Numbered from the stretch's first letter, positions 16,759 through 26,363 are shown. The stretch is 64,000 nt of DNA from Clostridiales bacterium (GCA_012520655.1 JAAYNW010000095.1:1-64000); one strand, 5' to 3'. Notes: generated from the letters alone by a model not told the origin. Program-made: numbers and translations.

Positions 16759-17850
16759 ATGATAACTATAAGCCTTTGCATGATCGTAAAAAATGAAGAA
16801 AATGTATTGGAAAGATGTCTCAACTCTGCAAAAGACCTTGTCGATGAAATCATTATTGCCGATACAGGTTCCACTGACCGTACAAAAGAAATTTCCGGCC
16901 GTTTTACGGAGAAAGTCTATGACTTCCCGTGGATTGATGATTTTTCTGCCGCACGTAATTTTGCGTATGACAAGGCAACGAAGGAATATATCCTCTGGCT
17001 GGATGCCGATGACATCATACTCCCCGAGGATGCTGTAAAGTTCAAGCACCTAAAAGAGACTCTATCTCACGATATCGACGTCGTAATGATGTTATATAAT
17101 ATAGGTTTCGATAGCCAGGGAAATGTTACTTTCTCATATTACAGAGAAAGGCTTTCCAAGAATCTCCCTCAATTCAGATGGCGGGACCCTGTTCACGAAT
17201 ACTTGCAGATTAGCGGGAATATTATCAACTCCGACATCTGCGTTACACATTCCAAACAAAACAAAGCACCAAGTTCCAGAAACCTTCAAATATACGAAAA
17301 CCTTCTGGCTAAGGGAACAAAACTTTCTCCACGGGGAACATATTACTATGCCAGAGAACTAAAGGATAACGGCAGATACAAAGAGGCCATCACTTTTTTC
17401 GAAGAATTTCTGGATTCCGGGCTGGGGTGGGTAGAAGATAATATAGCTGCATGCGGTGAACTGGCTAAATGTTATCAGTCAGAGAATGATAGCCAAGGTG
17501 CCTTTCAAGCTATGTTGCGAAGTTTTCAATATGATATGCCCCGCGCAGAATTATGCTGCCAAATCGGATATTATTTTAAGAATCTAAAAAAATATAAACA
17601 GGCGGTCTTTTGGTTCAGCTTAGTCTTGAATCTCGAAAAGCCTCAGGATTCATGGGGCTTTCATCAAGAGGACTATTGGGGATACATTCCTTGCTTAGAA
17701 TGTACTGTCTGTTACGACCGTTTAGGAGACTACGAAAAGGCGGAATATTATAACGATATGGCCGGTACTTTTAAGCCTGCTTCGCCTTCTGTTCTATATA
17801 ATAAAAAATATTTTGAAACCAAAAAACAAAAAAGCACTTCTTTATCATAA
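16759..17850 (+). CDS. Family 2 glycosyltransferase with TPR-like C-terminus
   Basis: A 363-residue homologue of the divergent enzyme: [20 protein letters not shown] at the N-terminus, [12 protein letters not shown], and the D-A-D metal site at 82-84. The C-terminal half again carries helical repeats ([18 protein letters not shown]). I chose the ATG at 16759, which has GAGAGG ten bases before it; the in-frame ATG at 16732 lacks a ribosome binding site and precedes it. The collagen-like gene starts 16 bases after its stop, so the two are cotranscribed. In Clostridioides difficile the glycosyltransferase gene sgtA lies upstream of bclA3 and its product modifies that exosporium collagen-like protein; the arrangement here is analogous. 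Confidence 0.85.
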   Translation: MITISLCMIVKNEENVLERCLNSAKDLVDEIIIADTGSTDRTKEISGRFTEKVYDFPWIDDFSAARNFAYDKATKEYILWLDADDIILPEDAVKFKHLKETLSHDIDVVMMLYNIGFDSQGNVTFSYYRERLSKNLPQFRWRDPVHEYLQISGNIINSDICVTHSKQNKAPSSRNLQIYENLLAKGTKLSPRGTYYYARELKDNGRYKEAITFFEEFLDSGLGWVEDNIAACGELAKCYQSENDSQGAFQAMLRSFQYDMPRAELCCQIGYYFKNLKKYKQAVFWFSLVLNLEKPQDSWGFHQEDYWGYIPCLECTVCYDRLGDYEKAEYYNDMAGTFKPASPSVLYNKKYFETKKQKSTSLS

Positions 17851-17866
17851 GAAGGGAGGAAACAAA

Positions 17867-18814
17867 ATGTCACAACCAACATTTCCCGTTATTAGTCCTG
17901 AAATAACGCGTGATGGTGCCTTAAATATGCTTCTGGCTTCCATCGCAATGGAGGAACTCGGTCTTAGTCATATTATCAACGCGGAAGGAGAAAAACTTCA
18001 GTATGTCTTGGGCACATTGCCAAGTCAGAATCAAGGTGACAACGTCGATGGCAGAGCTTCCATAGAACAGCTCCTTGCCATAAACGAAAGCATCAAATGC
18101 CTCTTGGACAGCATCATGCAAAATCAAATCTTCCTAAAGGAAAAATTAGAAAAGGTACTCTGCTCCGCAAAAGGACAGCTTGGTCCTACAGGCGCTACCG
18201 GAGCTACAGGTGCTACCGGAGCCACAGGCGCTACAGGAGCCACAGGCTCTACCGGAGCTACGGGTGCTACAGGGGCTACGGGTCCTACGGGAGGTGCAAC
18301 CGGAGCTACAGGCGCTACAGGCGCTACCGGAGCTACAGGTGCTGCCGGGGCTACAGGCGCTACAGGGGCTACAGGCGCTGCCGGAGAATCAGGCGTTCTC
18401 GGCATTGCATCCTTTATTGCTGATCCCGGAACGTGCTGGAATAGAGATTGCCCGCTACAGCTGCTCAATACCGGTATAAACACTTGCAATGTAACTCTTT
18501 CAAAAGATGGAAAGAGCATTATCCTGGAGGAGGGACACAATTATCTTATAAATTTCTGCGTTAACGTAGTCGCTCCCAAACGATGCAGCGGCACCATTGC
18601 CATAGCAATTCAGGCATTTTCTTACGGGCAGAAAAAAAATATATTTACGTGTTATGCCCCTATAACCAGCCTCGGCTCACCTATTACACTCTCCACGGGC
18701 CCTATTGCCGTATCCACGTATAAAAATTCAAGAGACACTCGAGTAATGCTGACTTTACTCTGCCCTCATTACGTTCAAGTTGAGAGCGGATTTAATACCG
18801 TAATTGAACTATAA
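17867..18814 (+). CDS. Collagen-like (BclA-type) protein, probable spore-surface glycoprotein
   Basis: 315 residues in three parts. Residues 1-105 are a globular leader ([35 protein letters not shown]) seen in clostridial spore collagen-like proteins, without a signal peptide. Residues about 103-175 are 24 Gly-X-Thr-type triplets, mostly GAT. The C-terminal 140 residues are beta-rich ([20 protein letters not shown]), resembling the trimerising TNF/C1q-like head of BclA. The many Thr residues in the third triplet position are potential O-glycosylation sites for the neighbouring glycosyltransferases. The ATG at 17867 follows GAAGGGAGG; an in-frame start at 17813 lies inside the previous gene. 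One extra Gly breaks the triplet phase after the second GPT. Confidence 0.88.
   Translation: MSQPTFPVISPEITRDGALNMLLASIAMEELGLSHIINAEGEKLQYVLGTLPSQNQGDNVDGRASIEQLLAINESIKCLLDSIMQNQIFLKEKLEKVLCSAKGQLGPTGATGATGATGATGATGATGSTGATGATGATGPTGGATGATGATGATGATGAAGATGATGATGAAGESGVLGIASFIADPGTCWNRDCPLQLLNTGINTCNVTLSKDGKSIILEEGHNYLINFCVNVVAPKRCSGTIAIAIQAFSYGQKKNIFTCYAPITSLGSPITLSTGPIAVSTYKNSRDTRVMLTLLCPHYVQVESGFNTVIEL
18182..18391 (+). repeat. Collagen-coding 9-base tandem repeat
   Basis: About 23 imperfect copies of a GGNGCTACN unit encode the Gly-Ala-Thr triplets. The codons vary at third positions (GGA, GGC, GGT, GGG), which keeps the DNA less uniform than the protein. Length variation by slippage is likely between strains. 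Confidence 0.9.
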
Positions 18815-18832
18815 CTAATATGGCACTATTAA

Positions 18833-18885
18833 GGGAAAACGAGGAGCGTTGGCGCAATTTTGCCGCTCCCCGTTTTCCTCTTTTT
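18833..18885 (+). terminator. Rho-independent terminator after the collagen-like gene
   Basis: GGAAAACGAGGAGC pairs with GCTCCCCGTTTTCC across a GC-containing loop, followed by TCTTTTTAT. It lies about 20 bases past the stop codon. Confidence 0.92.
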
Positions 18886-19201
18886 ATATTTGAAAACAAT
18901 AACTTCTGTTATTGTTCCTTGATACAAACGTGTTAAATAAATAGCAAAAAATATCGAGATTGAACTACAAGCCGTATATATAATATTTATGAAAGGGAAG
19001 GTAAAATAAGAAATAAATGGAAGAAACAAAGGTGGATTTTATCCACGCCCGCTTTGCTGCAAAAAGTATTACTCCCTCCTAATGCTTATCCTCACGACAG
19101 GTTTATTGATATTTTCAATATGTTGAGTTGCTATTGCGAAGGTATTAATGACGAAATCAGAGGCTTTTGGGTACACTACGCTCCGTGGAGTAAATTGATA
19201 A
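18886..19201. other. Intergenic region, no gene recognised
   Basis: AT-rich at first, then a stretch (19054-19200) that is open on the plus strand and would encode LLPPNAYPHDRFIDIFN, but without a ribosome binding site and running antisense into the glycosylase gene. A small hairpin GTGGAT/ATCCAC lies at 19033-19047. It may be a degraded gene; I cannot name it. Confidence 0.4.
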
Positions 19202-19813
19202 CTATTTTACGGACACATATAAGTTATCTTCTATATAAAATCTCCATAAATAATCTCTTGCTTCTTCGGCATAATCAATACCTATGCGTTTGGAGGATAC
19301 CACCACGAATTCTCTTTCTTCTCCTTCTTCCACATATAATTCATTTCCACATAAATCTTCACCGTTTAACTTTCTATCGATGGAAAGAGCTCCGCATAAT
19401 TTCCCGGGTCCGTTTGTCAATCCTTTTATTTGGATTTTGGTTAACTGAGCAAACTCTTTATTAAATCTGTTACGAGCCATGAAATCAAATCCTTCAATGG
19501 GCTCGGCCGCTCTTATCAGAACAGCTTGAGGAATCCCTTCCTCTCTTGTAACTATATTAAAGCAGTTATACATACCATAAATTAAAAATACATAGGAAAG
19601 TCCCGGTCCTCCATACATTACCTCCACTCTCGGCGTTCTTCTTCCCCCGTAGGAATGGGCAGCTTTATCCTCAGCTCCCATATAGGCCTCTGTCTCCACG
19701 ATTATAGCAGCCGCTCTTCGACCGTCTGTTTCATGTACGAGCACCTTCCCCAACAGTTCCTTTGCCACTATTGTAGAATCTCTATTATAAAATTCTCTGT
19801 TCAACTTTTTCAT
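19202..19813 (-). CDS. 3-methyladenine DNA glycosylase (AAG/MPG family)
   Basis: A 203-residue base-excision enzyme that flips out and removes alkylated or deaminated purines from DNA. Family landmarks are LLGKVLVHETDGRRAAAIIV, then ETEAYMGAEDKAAHSYGGRR (catalytic Glu and DNA contact), RVEVMYGGPGLSYVFLIYGM and YNCFNIVT. The length is normal for bacterial members. It appears to be a single-gene unit. I see no clear terminator immediately after the stop. Confidence 0.95.
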   Translation of the reverse strand: MKKLNREFYNRDSTIVAKELLGKVLVHETDGRRAAAIIVETEAYMGAEDKAAHSYGGRRTPRVEVMYGGPGLSYVFLIYGMYNCFNIVTREEGIPQAVLIRAAEPIEGFDFMARNRFNKEFAQLTKIQIKGLTNGPGKLCGALSIDRKLNGEDLCGNELYVEEGEEREFVVVSSKRIGIDYAEEARDYLWRFYIEDNLYVSVK

Positions 19814-19905
19814 TTTTATATCTCAAGCCTTTCTGTAACGATATAATTTAAACCCGGCGCGCATATGATTATAGAAAACACAAAGTAATTTCATTCGGAG
19901 GAACT

Positions 19906-20448
19906 ATGGAATTCAGAGAAAGTCGTACATATAGAAATTTGCTCAAAGCTTATGAAGAGGAGTTGCTATTCAGTGCCAGATTCGAATTATATGGAGAAAT
20001 CGCCCAAACGGACGGTTATGTCACTATCGCAAGACTATACCATACAATCTCCGGCCAAGACCTTGAGCATGCACGTATTTGGCTAAGAGCCATCCATGAA
20101 GGTCGCCTGCCGAGCACCGCCACTAACCTAATCGAATCCTCAAATGCAGAAAATGCGCTTGCCGGAAATCAATATCAGGAATACGTACAAATAGCAAGAG
20201 AAGAAGGCTATGATCGTATCGCCGCCTTGTTTGCGGGCATAGCCAACATAGATTATAACCATGCCGCCCTGCTTCAACAGCAATATGAAAATATTGCCAC
20301 AAATCAGGTATTCTGCAAACCGGATGAAATCGTATGGACTTGTATGCAGTGCGGAAATATTATGTCAGGGCTCTGTGCTCCCGAGATCTGTCCTGTCTGC
20401 GGATTTCCTCAAGGTTACTACCGGCCGATCAACACTTGTCCATATTAA
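19906..20448 (+). CDS. Rubrerythrin-like diiron protein with rubredoxin domain
   Basis: A 180-residue protein with an N-terminal four-helix ferritin-like domain (residues 1-135). Its metal-ligand candidates include EEELLFSARFELYGEIA, the GQDLEHA helix and the second-half helices IAREEGYDRIAALFAGIANI and YNHAALLQ. A C-terminal rubredoxin-like zinc-ribbon or iron site follows (WTCMQCGN and CPVCGFPQ, four cysteines). Rubrerythrins reduce hydrogen peroxide in anaerobes. Some canonical Glu positions look altered (for instance E to D near the second helix pair), so activity is less certain than the fold. Start ATG follows GGAGGA. Confidence 0.85.
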   Translation: MEFRESRTYRNLLKAYEEELLFSARFELYGEIAQTDGYVTIARLYHTISGQDLEHARIWLRAIHEGRLPSTATNLIESSNAENALAGNQYQEYVQIAREEGYDRIAALFAGIANIDYNHAALLQQQYENIATNQVFCKPDEIVWTCMQCGNIMSGLCAPEICPVCGFPQGYYRPINTCPY

Positions 20449-20579
20449 ATCAAAAAAGGCGATATACTCCCATGGAGAGCGGTATTTCGCCTTCTGTTAT
20501 TAATTTACCGCTTTTCTTTCTCCGTCAGCTTATGGTATTATCTATAATAAAAAAGTACCCTCAATCGAAAGGACAAGCT

Positions 20580-21134
20580 ATGATTTACATGGAGACCCAA
20601 AGACTAATTCTAAGGGATTACAGAGAAAGCGACTGCAATCTGTATTACCGACTAAAAAGTGATGATAAGACAATGTATTATTTGCAGGACATTCAAGTGG
20701 ATAGCGAAGAAAGTGCGCAGTCTGATTTCATACAAGTATTATCCGATATCAAATCAGCACAGCGCAAATTCTATTTTCTTCACACGGAATTAAAGGATAC
20801 CCACGAGCAAATCGGAAGTGTCGGATACACAGTCAACGAATTTACTCCCGCCGGAAAGCTTGTGCATGCCGGATATTTTAGTTTCCCTAAATTCTGGGGT
20901 CATGGGTACATAACGGAAGCCTTCTCCAAGTTAATTGAATTCGCTTTTACAGAAGATAACGTCTATCGCATTACTACCGGATGGCTGCAAGAAAATTCCC
21001 GTTCGGAGCGCGTGATGCAAAAATGCGGTCTTATAAAAGAAGCGGAGCACATAAACAGCGAGTGGCACGACGGTAAATTGAAAACCCGAGTAGAATACCG
21101 TCTCTTAAAAGAGGAATGGCATACGCTTTTTTAA
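20580..21134 (+). CDS. GNAT family N-acetyltransferase (RimJ/RimL type)
   Basis: A 184-residue acetyl-CoA-dependent transferase. METQRLILRDYRESD is the typical first strand, AGYFSFPKFWGHGYITEAFS holds the acetyl-CoA pyrophosphate loop, and NSRSERVMQKCGLIKEAEH is the conserved C-terminal segment. The RimJ/RimL subgroup acetylates protein N-termini or small amines; the substrate is not deducible. I start it at 20580 because GAAAGGA precedes that ATG; an in-frame start at 20334 would overlap the rubrerythrin-like gene and add unrelated residues. Confidence 0.88.
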   Translation: MIYMETQRLILRDYRESDCNLYYRLKSDDKTMYYLQDIQVDSEESAQSDFIQVLSDIKSAQRKFYFLHTELKDTHEQIGSVGYTVNEFTPAGKLVHAGYFSFPKFWGHGYITEAFSKLIEFAFTEDNVYRITTGWLQENSRSERVMQKCGLIKEAEHINSEWHDGKLKTRVEYRLLKEEWHTLF

Positions 21135-21148
21135 AGAATTCCCAATGA

Positions 21149-21706
21149 TTACTTGCCTTGCAAAAAGTCCAGGAAAGCATCTGCCTGCTTTTGCAGGAAT
21201 AGAATGCTTTCTTTTAGCTGTAGCTTTCCTTCTCCATCTAACTGCTGCCATGCGTTCGGTACAGTCAGACGGGGGACATTCATAACTTTCATATTAAGAA
21301 AGCTTATCAGCGCTACTAAATGATCCTGCGCGATTGAAGTTCCCGACATTCCCAGCCCAATACCGCTTATAGCGGTCATTTTACCGGACAGCACTTGAGG
21401 TATGGTATCGCTCACAGGTCTCGACAGCCAATCGATAAGATTTTTAAGCACTCCGGGGAAGAAATGATTGTATTCGGGGGTAAAAAACCAGATTCCATCG
21501 GCCGAGCTAATCTTCTCGCGCACCCGTGCAACGGACTCCGGCGCAGGGAACTCAATATCTTCGTTCATAAGCGGAACATCCGCGTATTCCAATATCTCAA
21601 AATCTGCCCGTTCTCCAACCATTTCTTTCGCTAGAAGCGCCAGCTGAAGATTATATGAATCCTTTCTCAACGAACCGACAATAGCGACAATTTTAAGCTT
21701 ACCCAT
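21149..21706 (-). CDS. NADPH-dependent FMN reductase
   Basis: A 185-residue flavodoxin-fold oxidoreductase (chromate/quinone reductase type). KIVAIVGSLRKDSYNLQLA is the FMN phosphate loop and WFFTPEYNHFFPGVLKNLID the second FMN motif (PEYN), which are diagnostic. I chose the ATG at 21706, nine bases after GGAGG; two upstream in-frame ATG codons are too close to or before it. It converges with the acetyltransferase gene. The natural substrate is uncertain. Confidence 0.9.
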   Translation of the reverse strand: MGKLKIVAIVGSLRKDSYNLQLALLAKEMVGERADFEILEYADVPLMNEDIEFPAPESVARVREKISSADGIWFFTPEYNHFFPGVLKNLIDWLSRPVSDTIPQVLSGKMTAISGIGLGMSGTSIAQDHLVALISFLNMKVMNVPRLTVPNAWQQLDGEGKLQLKESILFLQKQADAFLDFLQGK

Positions 21707-21837
21707 ACTCATTACCTCCATTCTTTCTATATGATTTATAGTAGCATTTCCATTTTATTGTTATTATAACAAAATGGATAAAAAAATCCAGAAAAAACAT
21801 AAATTCCATTACTTACCACAAGGAATTAGCTCTATAA

Positions 21838-21896
21838 TAAAAAGGCTGTCGCTTAACGAAATATTATTCGTTCAAGTGACAGTCCCTTTTTATTGA
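21838..21896 (-). terminator. Terminator overlapping the PfkB kinase stop codon
   Basis: A long imperfect hairpin with AAAAAGG and CCTTTTT ends, closed by GACTGTCACTTGAACGAA-type arms. It ends the sugar transporter operon on the minus strand and includes the kinase stop codon (21890-21892). Confidence 0.75.
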
Positions 21897-22888
21897 TATT
21901 TTTTCATAAATTTCATCACTTCATCATATGACCGCATACCTGCAGTCCCATTTGTCTCCGACAAAGAACATGCAGCACATGCTGTTGCAAGTCTCATAGC
22001 TGCTTCCAAAGACTGATTCTTATATGCACCATACAGAATACCGCTGCAATAAGCATCACCGGCCCCGGTAGAACCCTTGATATATCCGGCCGGCAGGTGA
22101 AGGCTTGGTACTTTTACTATGTTTTCGCTTTCGCAATCAATCCCGTAGCCACATGTCGGTGAATGAATAATAGCCCATTTCAAAACGCCGCATTTCACCA
22201 ATTCCCGCAATGCTTTATGCGCATTTTCTTCATTGACTATATCGTCCTGCAAGATTTTGATTCCTGTAATCATCTCCGCTTCAATCTCATTAATTGTACA
22301 GTAATCTGTATATTTCAAAGCCGCCCTTACAATTTCTCCGCCCTTTCCGCTTGTCTCAGATACCATATCGATAGAAGTCTTCATGCCGCGTTCTCTGGCA
22401 GTATGTAGGATTTTTGCACCATGAGTCCCGTATTCTGCATCGGCTTCATCTATTTTCTTCATGAGAAGTATATATTCCAAGTGAAAGATATCTGCATCTA
22501 TCTGCTCCCAGTCAATCACATTTTCATCATATTTGTCACTCGCACCGGGCAAATAGAAAAAAGTTCTTTGATGGCTATCCTGTGCATCCATAACTATAGT
22601 CACCGGTGTCTCATCACCTTCAACCACATTCTGCAACTGAATGTTCGGATACTCGGAAAGTGTCTTCCTTAAAAATCTTCCGTTGCTGCCGGCACCGATC
22701 AGTGCACTCACTTTTACCTGCAGATTGGCATCTAGCTTTGCCAGATCTATAATCAAATTACCCGTTCCTCCGACCGCTCTGTCCGTGGCTCTGATATTTG
22801 TAAGCTTTCCCTGTTCAGGGTAACTGTCTATCAGATAGTAATTATCTGCTATCAGTGACCCTGCTACTGTAATTCCCTTACCCGTCAT
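21890..22888 (-). CDS. PfkB-family carbohydrate kinase
   Basis: A 332-residue ribokinase-fold enzyme phosphorylating a sugar or sugar phosphate with ATP. The N-terminal signature is in DRAVGGTGNLIIDLAKLD, and the C-terminal GSTGAGDAYCSGILYG (about residue 275) contains the anion hole and catalytic Asp. It is the last gene of the operon rbsB-rbsA-rbsC-aldolase-kinase. Together these suggest import of a sugar, phosphorylation and aldol cleavage, for example of a ketose phosphate (inference). Confidence 0.85.
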   Translation of the reverse strand: MTGKGITVAGSLIADNYYLIDSYPEQGKLTNIRATDRAVGGTGNLIIDLAKLDANLQVKVSALIGAGSNGRFLRKTLSEYPNIQLQNVVEGDETPVTIVMDAQDSHQRTFFYLPGASDKYDENVIDWEQIDADIFHLEYILLMKKIDEADAEYGTHGAKILHTARERGMKTSIDMVSETSGKGGEIVRAALKYTDYCTINEIEAEMITGIKILQDDIVNEENAHKALRELVKCGVLKWAIIHSPTCGYGIDCESENIVKVPSLHLPAGYIKGSTGAGDAYCSGILYGAYKNQSLEAAMRLATACAACSLSETNGTAGMRSYDEVMKFMKKYQ

Positions 22889-22898
22889 ATTGATACTC

Positions 22899-23780
22899 CT
22901 ATTTTAAGCTGAAAATGTTAATTGCGTCGATTACATTCTGTTTCATGGCTTCAATTGCAATAAGCGGGATATCGTGAAAAAAGATGTTATCGTCCTTTTT
23001 AATCTTATCCATAGCTTCTTTTACCGCTCTGCCGCCTTCCAGTGTCATATAGGTATAGTAATTTATCTTGCGCACACCATTACGTATTGCCGTCTGGAAT
23101 TCTTCTTTACTGAGTCCGGAACCTCCATGCATGACAAATGGGATATCAATTTTTTTCTTAATGGCAGTAATTCTATCCAGATCCAGTACCGGCTTTTTCG
23201 TATAGATACCATGTGATGTTCCGAATGCGATTGCCAACGCATCCACACCGGTTCTCTCAACAAAATCCTTTGCCATATCGGGATCGGTATATATATCTTC
23301 CACATCCCCGCAATTATCGGATGTTTCTACCTTAGAGGAGCTTTCTCCCACACCGATATTAGAGGAAAAGATATGTCCGAGCTCCGCTTCTACCGTCACT
23401 CCTACACTATGTGCCAATCTCACTACTTCTGCGGTTTCTGCAGCATTTGCTTCATAGTCATTTCCGGAAGCGTCAATCATAACAGAGGTGAAGCCCAACT
23501 GAATTGCTTTAATACAGGTCTCAATAGATGAACCGTGGTCCAGGTGTACACATACCGGCACAGTTGCTTTCTTTGCAAAATCAAGCATAATTGGCACAAT
23601 GAGTTCCATACCGATAAGCGGACTATGCACTTGCGCATAATTGAGAATAACGCCCTTTCCTGTCTCCTCCGCCGCCTGTATAATAGCCATGACCGATTCC
23701 AAATTACATACGTTAAAGGCTCCGACTGCATATCCCTCTTTAATCGCATTTTCCATTACTTTGGTTAATGATACTAACAT
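22899..23780 (-). CDS. Class II fructose/tagatose-bisphosphate-type aldolase
   Basis: A 293-residue zinc aldolase. VPVCVHLDHGSS carries the first zinc His and the catalytic Asp region, VMHGGSGLSKEEF the glycine-rich phosphate loop, and GVRKINYYT the C-terminal phosphate contact. It resembles GatY/KbaY and FbaA. The substrate is probably a ketose 1,6-bisphosphate or related sugar made by the downstream PfkB kinase, 10 bases away. It is distinct from the aldolase at 52-53 kb. Confidence 0.88.
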   Translation of the reverse strand: MLVSLTKVMENAIKEGYAVGAFNVCNLESVMAIIQAAEETGKGVILNYAQVHSPLIGMELIVPIMLDFAKKATVPVCVHLDHGSSIETCIKAIQLGFTSVMIDASGNDYEANAAETAEVVRLAHSVGVTVEAELGHIFSSNIGVGESSSKVETSDNCGDVEDIYTDPDMAKDFVERTGVDALAIAFGTSHGIYTKKPVLDLDRITAIKKKIDIPFVMHGGSGLSKEEFQTAIRNGVRKINYYTYMTLEGGRAVKEAMDKIKKDDNIFFHDIPLIAIEAMKQNVIDAINIFSLK

Positions 23781-23830
23781 ACTCCACCTCTTTTTATATA
23801 TACTGCTTCTGTTATTTTATTTCCGTTATT

Positions 23831-24832
23831 TTATCTCGATTTTTTATTTCTAATATAATCTAAGAAAACCGCTAACAGAATAACAACACCCTTTACTACA
23901 TATTGCCAGAAAGAGTTGACGTTCATTAAATTCAAGCCGTTATTGAGTACACCAATGATAAGACCACCAATGATAGTACCTCCGATCTTACCGCTGCCGC
24001 CTGCCATACTGGTTCCGCCGACTACAACGGCTGCAATAGCATCCATCTCCGAGCCGTCACCCGCTGTGGGCTGTCCGGAATACATACGGGAGGCTAACAC
24101 GATACCTGCAAGACCTGCCATAGCGCCCGAGAACGCATGCACAAAGAATTTTACCTTTGCCACATTGATTCCTGAGAACTCTGCTGCCTGCTGGTTACCG
24201 CCAACCGCATACATATGGCGACCAATCTTTGTCTTGTTCATAATAATTGCGGTAATAATCAATACTACTACCAATATCACAACCGGGGCAGGGAACGGTC
24301 CTATGTAACCGGCACCAATAAACTGCCACTCCTTCGTCACTACACGCACCGGCGAACCGCCTGTATATACGTAAGCAAGACCTTTTGCAATATTCATGGT
24401 CGCCAGCGTTACAATGAAAGGTGGTATTGTTGTCTTAGAAATTACGAGACCGTTGAACATACCTACAAGCAGACCGACAAGAACACCTATTATAATCGCA
24501 ACCCCAATAGGCATGCCATACCGGGATACACATCCTGCCGCAATACATCCTGATAATGCAATAATAGAACCTACAGATAAATCAATTCCGCCAAGGATAA
24601 TAACCATTGTCATACCACATGCCAGATAAAGATTGGTTGATATCTGTCTTAATACATTAAATAAATTTTTCGTTGTAAAAAATGAATTGCTGGTTGCCGG
24701 ATTCACCGATAAAAAAATACATAATATCAAAAATGCAACAATAATGCCTAAATTATCTTTGAAATATATTTTTACCTTCTTTGTTGCTTTAGAAGATAAA
24801 GTGCTTTTTGTAATCGTCTTTGACCGTGTCAT
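23831..24832 (-). CDS. Ribose-type ABC transporter permease (RbsC family)
   Basis: A 333-residue permease with eight or more membrane segments. ILGGIDLSVGSIIALSGCIA and AAVVVGGTSMAGGSGKIGGT are the signatures of the ribose/xylose/galactose permease family. I chose the ATG at 24832, seven bases after GGAGGAGG; a further in-frame ATG at 24853 overlaps the rbsA stop codon (TAATG). It forms the membrane channel for the preceding ATPase and binding protein. Confidence 0.92.
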   Translation of the reverse strand: MTRSKTITKSTLSSKATKKVKIYFKDNLGIIVAFLILCIFLSVNPATSNSFFTTKNLFNVLRQISTNLYLACGMTMVIILGGIDLSVGSIIALSGCIAAGCVSRYGMPIGVAIIIGVLVGLLVGMFNGLVISKTTIPPFIVTLATMNIAKGLAYVYTGGSPVRVVTKEWQFIGAGYIGPFPAPVVILVVVLIITAIIMNKTKIGRHMYAVGGNQQAAEFSGINVAKVKFFVHAFSGAMAGLAGIVLASRMYSGQPTAGDGSEMDAIAAVVVGGTSMAGGSGKIGGTIIGGLIIGVLNNGLNLMNVNSFWQYVVKGVVILLAVFLDYIRNKKSR

Positions 24833-24852
24833 TTTCGCTCCTCCTCCGCTCA

Positions 24853-26337
24853 TTAAACAGCCGCCAATTGCATGATGCTTTCCTGTGTAACTTCATCATG
24901 ATTCAGACAACCTTTTACTTTACCGCCTGCCATAACATAAATACGATCGCTCATATTAATAATTTCCGGAAGTTCTGACGAAATCATAATAATGGACATT
25001 CCTGTTTTAACGAGCTCATTCATTATAGAATAAATCTCTGATTTTGCTCCAACGTCAACACCTCTGGTCGGTTCATCCAATATCAGCACCTTGGGATTCG
25101 TTGCAAGCCAACGGCCAATCATTACCTTTTGTTGATTTCCGCCGGACAAATTACCAATTACCTGTTCTCTGGATGGTGTCTTTGTAGCCATCAAATCGAT
25201 ATACTTCTGTGTAATTTCATCCTCTTTTTTCTGGTCTACGATTATACCTTTTATAAATTGATCCAATACTTCAATTGTTGAATTATATTGAACACTTTGT
25301 ACTTTATATAAACCTTCGAGTTTCCTGTCCTCAGGAACAAGGGCAATACCTGCTTTCATTGCCTGTACCGGTGAAGTAATCTTAACTTCTTTCCCTTCAA
25401 GATATATTTTTCCTGTATAATTTTTTGTTAACCCGAAGATACATTTCATCACTTCACTTCGTCCTGCTCCGACCAGGCCCGCAAATCCTATGATTTCGCC
25501 TTTTCTTAATTCAAAGCTCGCTCCTTGTGCCATATTACCGTCTGCAATATCAACACATTTCAGAATAACTTCCGTTGCATTCTGGTAGTCTCTCGTGTAA
25601 TAATTCTCCAATTCACGTCCTACCATCATCGCAATCAGTTCATCTTTTGATGTATTCTTTACAACCTCTGTACCTACATAAGTGCCGTCACGCATAACTG
25701 TGACCCTGTCACATATTTCTTCCAACTCACTCATCTTATGAGAAATATATATAATTCCTACGCCCTTTGCTGTGAGTGTTCTCATAGTAGTAAACAAAAA
25801 AGCAACTTCTTTATCCGCTATAGAAGAAGTCGGTTCATCCATAACTAAAATCTTAGAATTAAAAGAAATTGCTTTAACAATCTCAACCATCTGCTGTTGT
25901 GCGATTGTTAAATCCTTAATTAACGTGTCCGCATCGATATGCATATCATAATCATCCAATAGGGCTTGTGCTTCCTGCCTCATCTTATCTTGATTTACAA
26001 ATCCTGCAACTTTTGGTTCTCTTCCTAAAAATATATTTTCCGCCACTGTCATATGTGGTACTAACACCAATTCCTGATGAATAATTGCGATTCCGTTTTT
26101 CTGAGCTGATAACACATCATGAATCTCAGCTTTTTCGCCGTCAATGATAATTTCACCCTGATCAGCAGTATAAATACCGCCAAGGATTTTAATCAGCGTT
26201 GATTTTCCGGCTCCATTTTCTCCTAATAGTGCATGCACCTCGCCAGCGTGTAATTCGAAATTAATATCTTTCAAAGCATATACACCGGGAAATCTTTTAT
26301 GTATATTTTTCATTTGTAATAATACTTTTTCGCTCAA
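24853..26337 (-). CDS. Ribose-type ABC transporter ATPase, duplicated (RbsA family)
   Basis: A 494-residue protein with two fused nucleotide-binding domains. The first has LLGENGAGKSTLIKIL (Walker A), LTIAQQQMVEI (degenerate signature) and VMDEPTSS. The second has the altered Walker A GLVGAGRSEVM, the signature LSGGNQQKVMI and ILDEPTRGVDVG. This pattern is normal for RbsA. Translation starts at TTG (26337), with AGGTGAT six bases before; no better ATG is available. It sits about 100 bases after rbsB, with a hairpin between them. Confidence 0.92.
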   Translation of the reverse strand: MSEKVLLQMKNIHKRFPGVYALKDINFELHAGEVHALLGENGAGKSTLIKILGGIYTADQGEIIIDGEKAEIHDVLSAQKNGIAIIHQELVLVPHMTVAENIFLGREPKVAGFVNQDKMRQEAQALLDDYDMHIDADTLIKDLTIAQQQMVEIVKAISFNSKILVMDEPTSSIADKEVAFLFTTMRTLTAKGVGIIYISHKMSELEEICDRVTVMRDGTYVGTEVVKNTSKDELIAMMVGRELENYYTRDYQNATEVILKCVDIADGNMAQGASFELRKGEIIGFAGLVGAGRSEVMKCIFGLTKNYTGKIYLEGKEVKITSPVQAMKAGIALVPEDRKLEGLYKVQSVQYNSTIEVLDQFIKGIIVDQKKEDEITQKYIDLMATKTPSREQVIGNLSGGNQQKVMIGRWLATNPKVLILDEPTRGVDVGAKSEIYSIMNELVKTGMSIIMISSELPEIINMSDRIYVMAGGKVKGCLNHDEVTQESIMQLAAV

Positions 26338-26363
26338 ATTATCACCTGCTTCTTTCTATAGTA

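Noticed and set aside
18182..18391. Tandem repeat considered as a CRISPR array
   Set aside because: The unit is 9 bases without unique spacers and encodes Gly-x-Thr triplets in frame.
18124..18540. Long proline/alanine/valine-rich open frames opposite the collagen-like gene
   Set aside because: These are the antisense and shifted readings of the 9-base collagen repeat; they lack ribosome binding sites.
19054..19464. Plus-strand open frame of 136 codons overlapping the 3-methyladenine glycosylase
   Set aside because: Most of it is antisense to the glycosylase and it lacks a ribosome binding site; only the part before 19200 could be a relic, which I could not identify.
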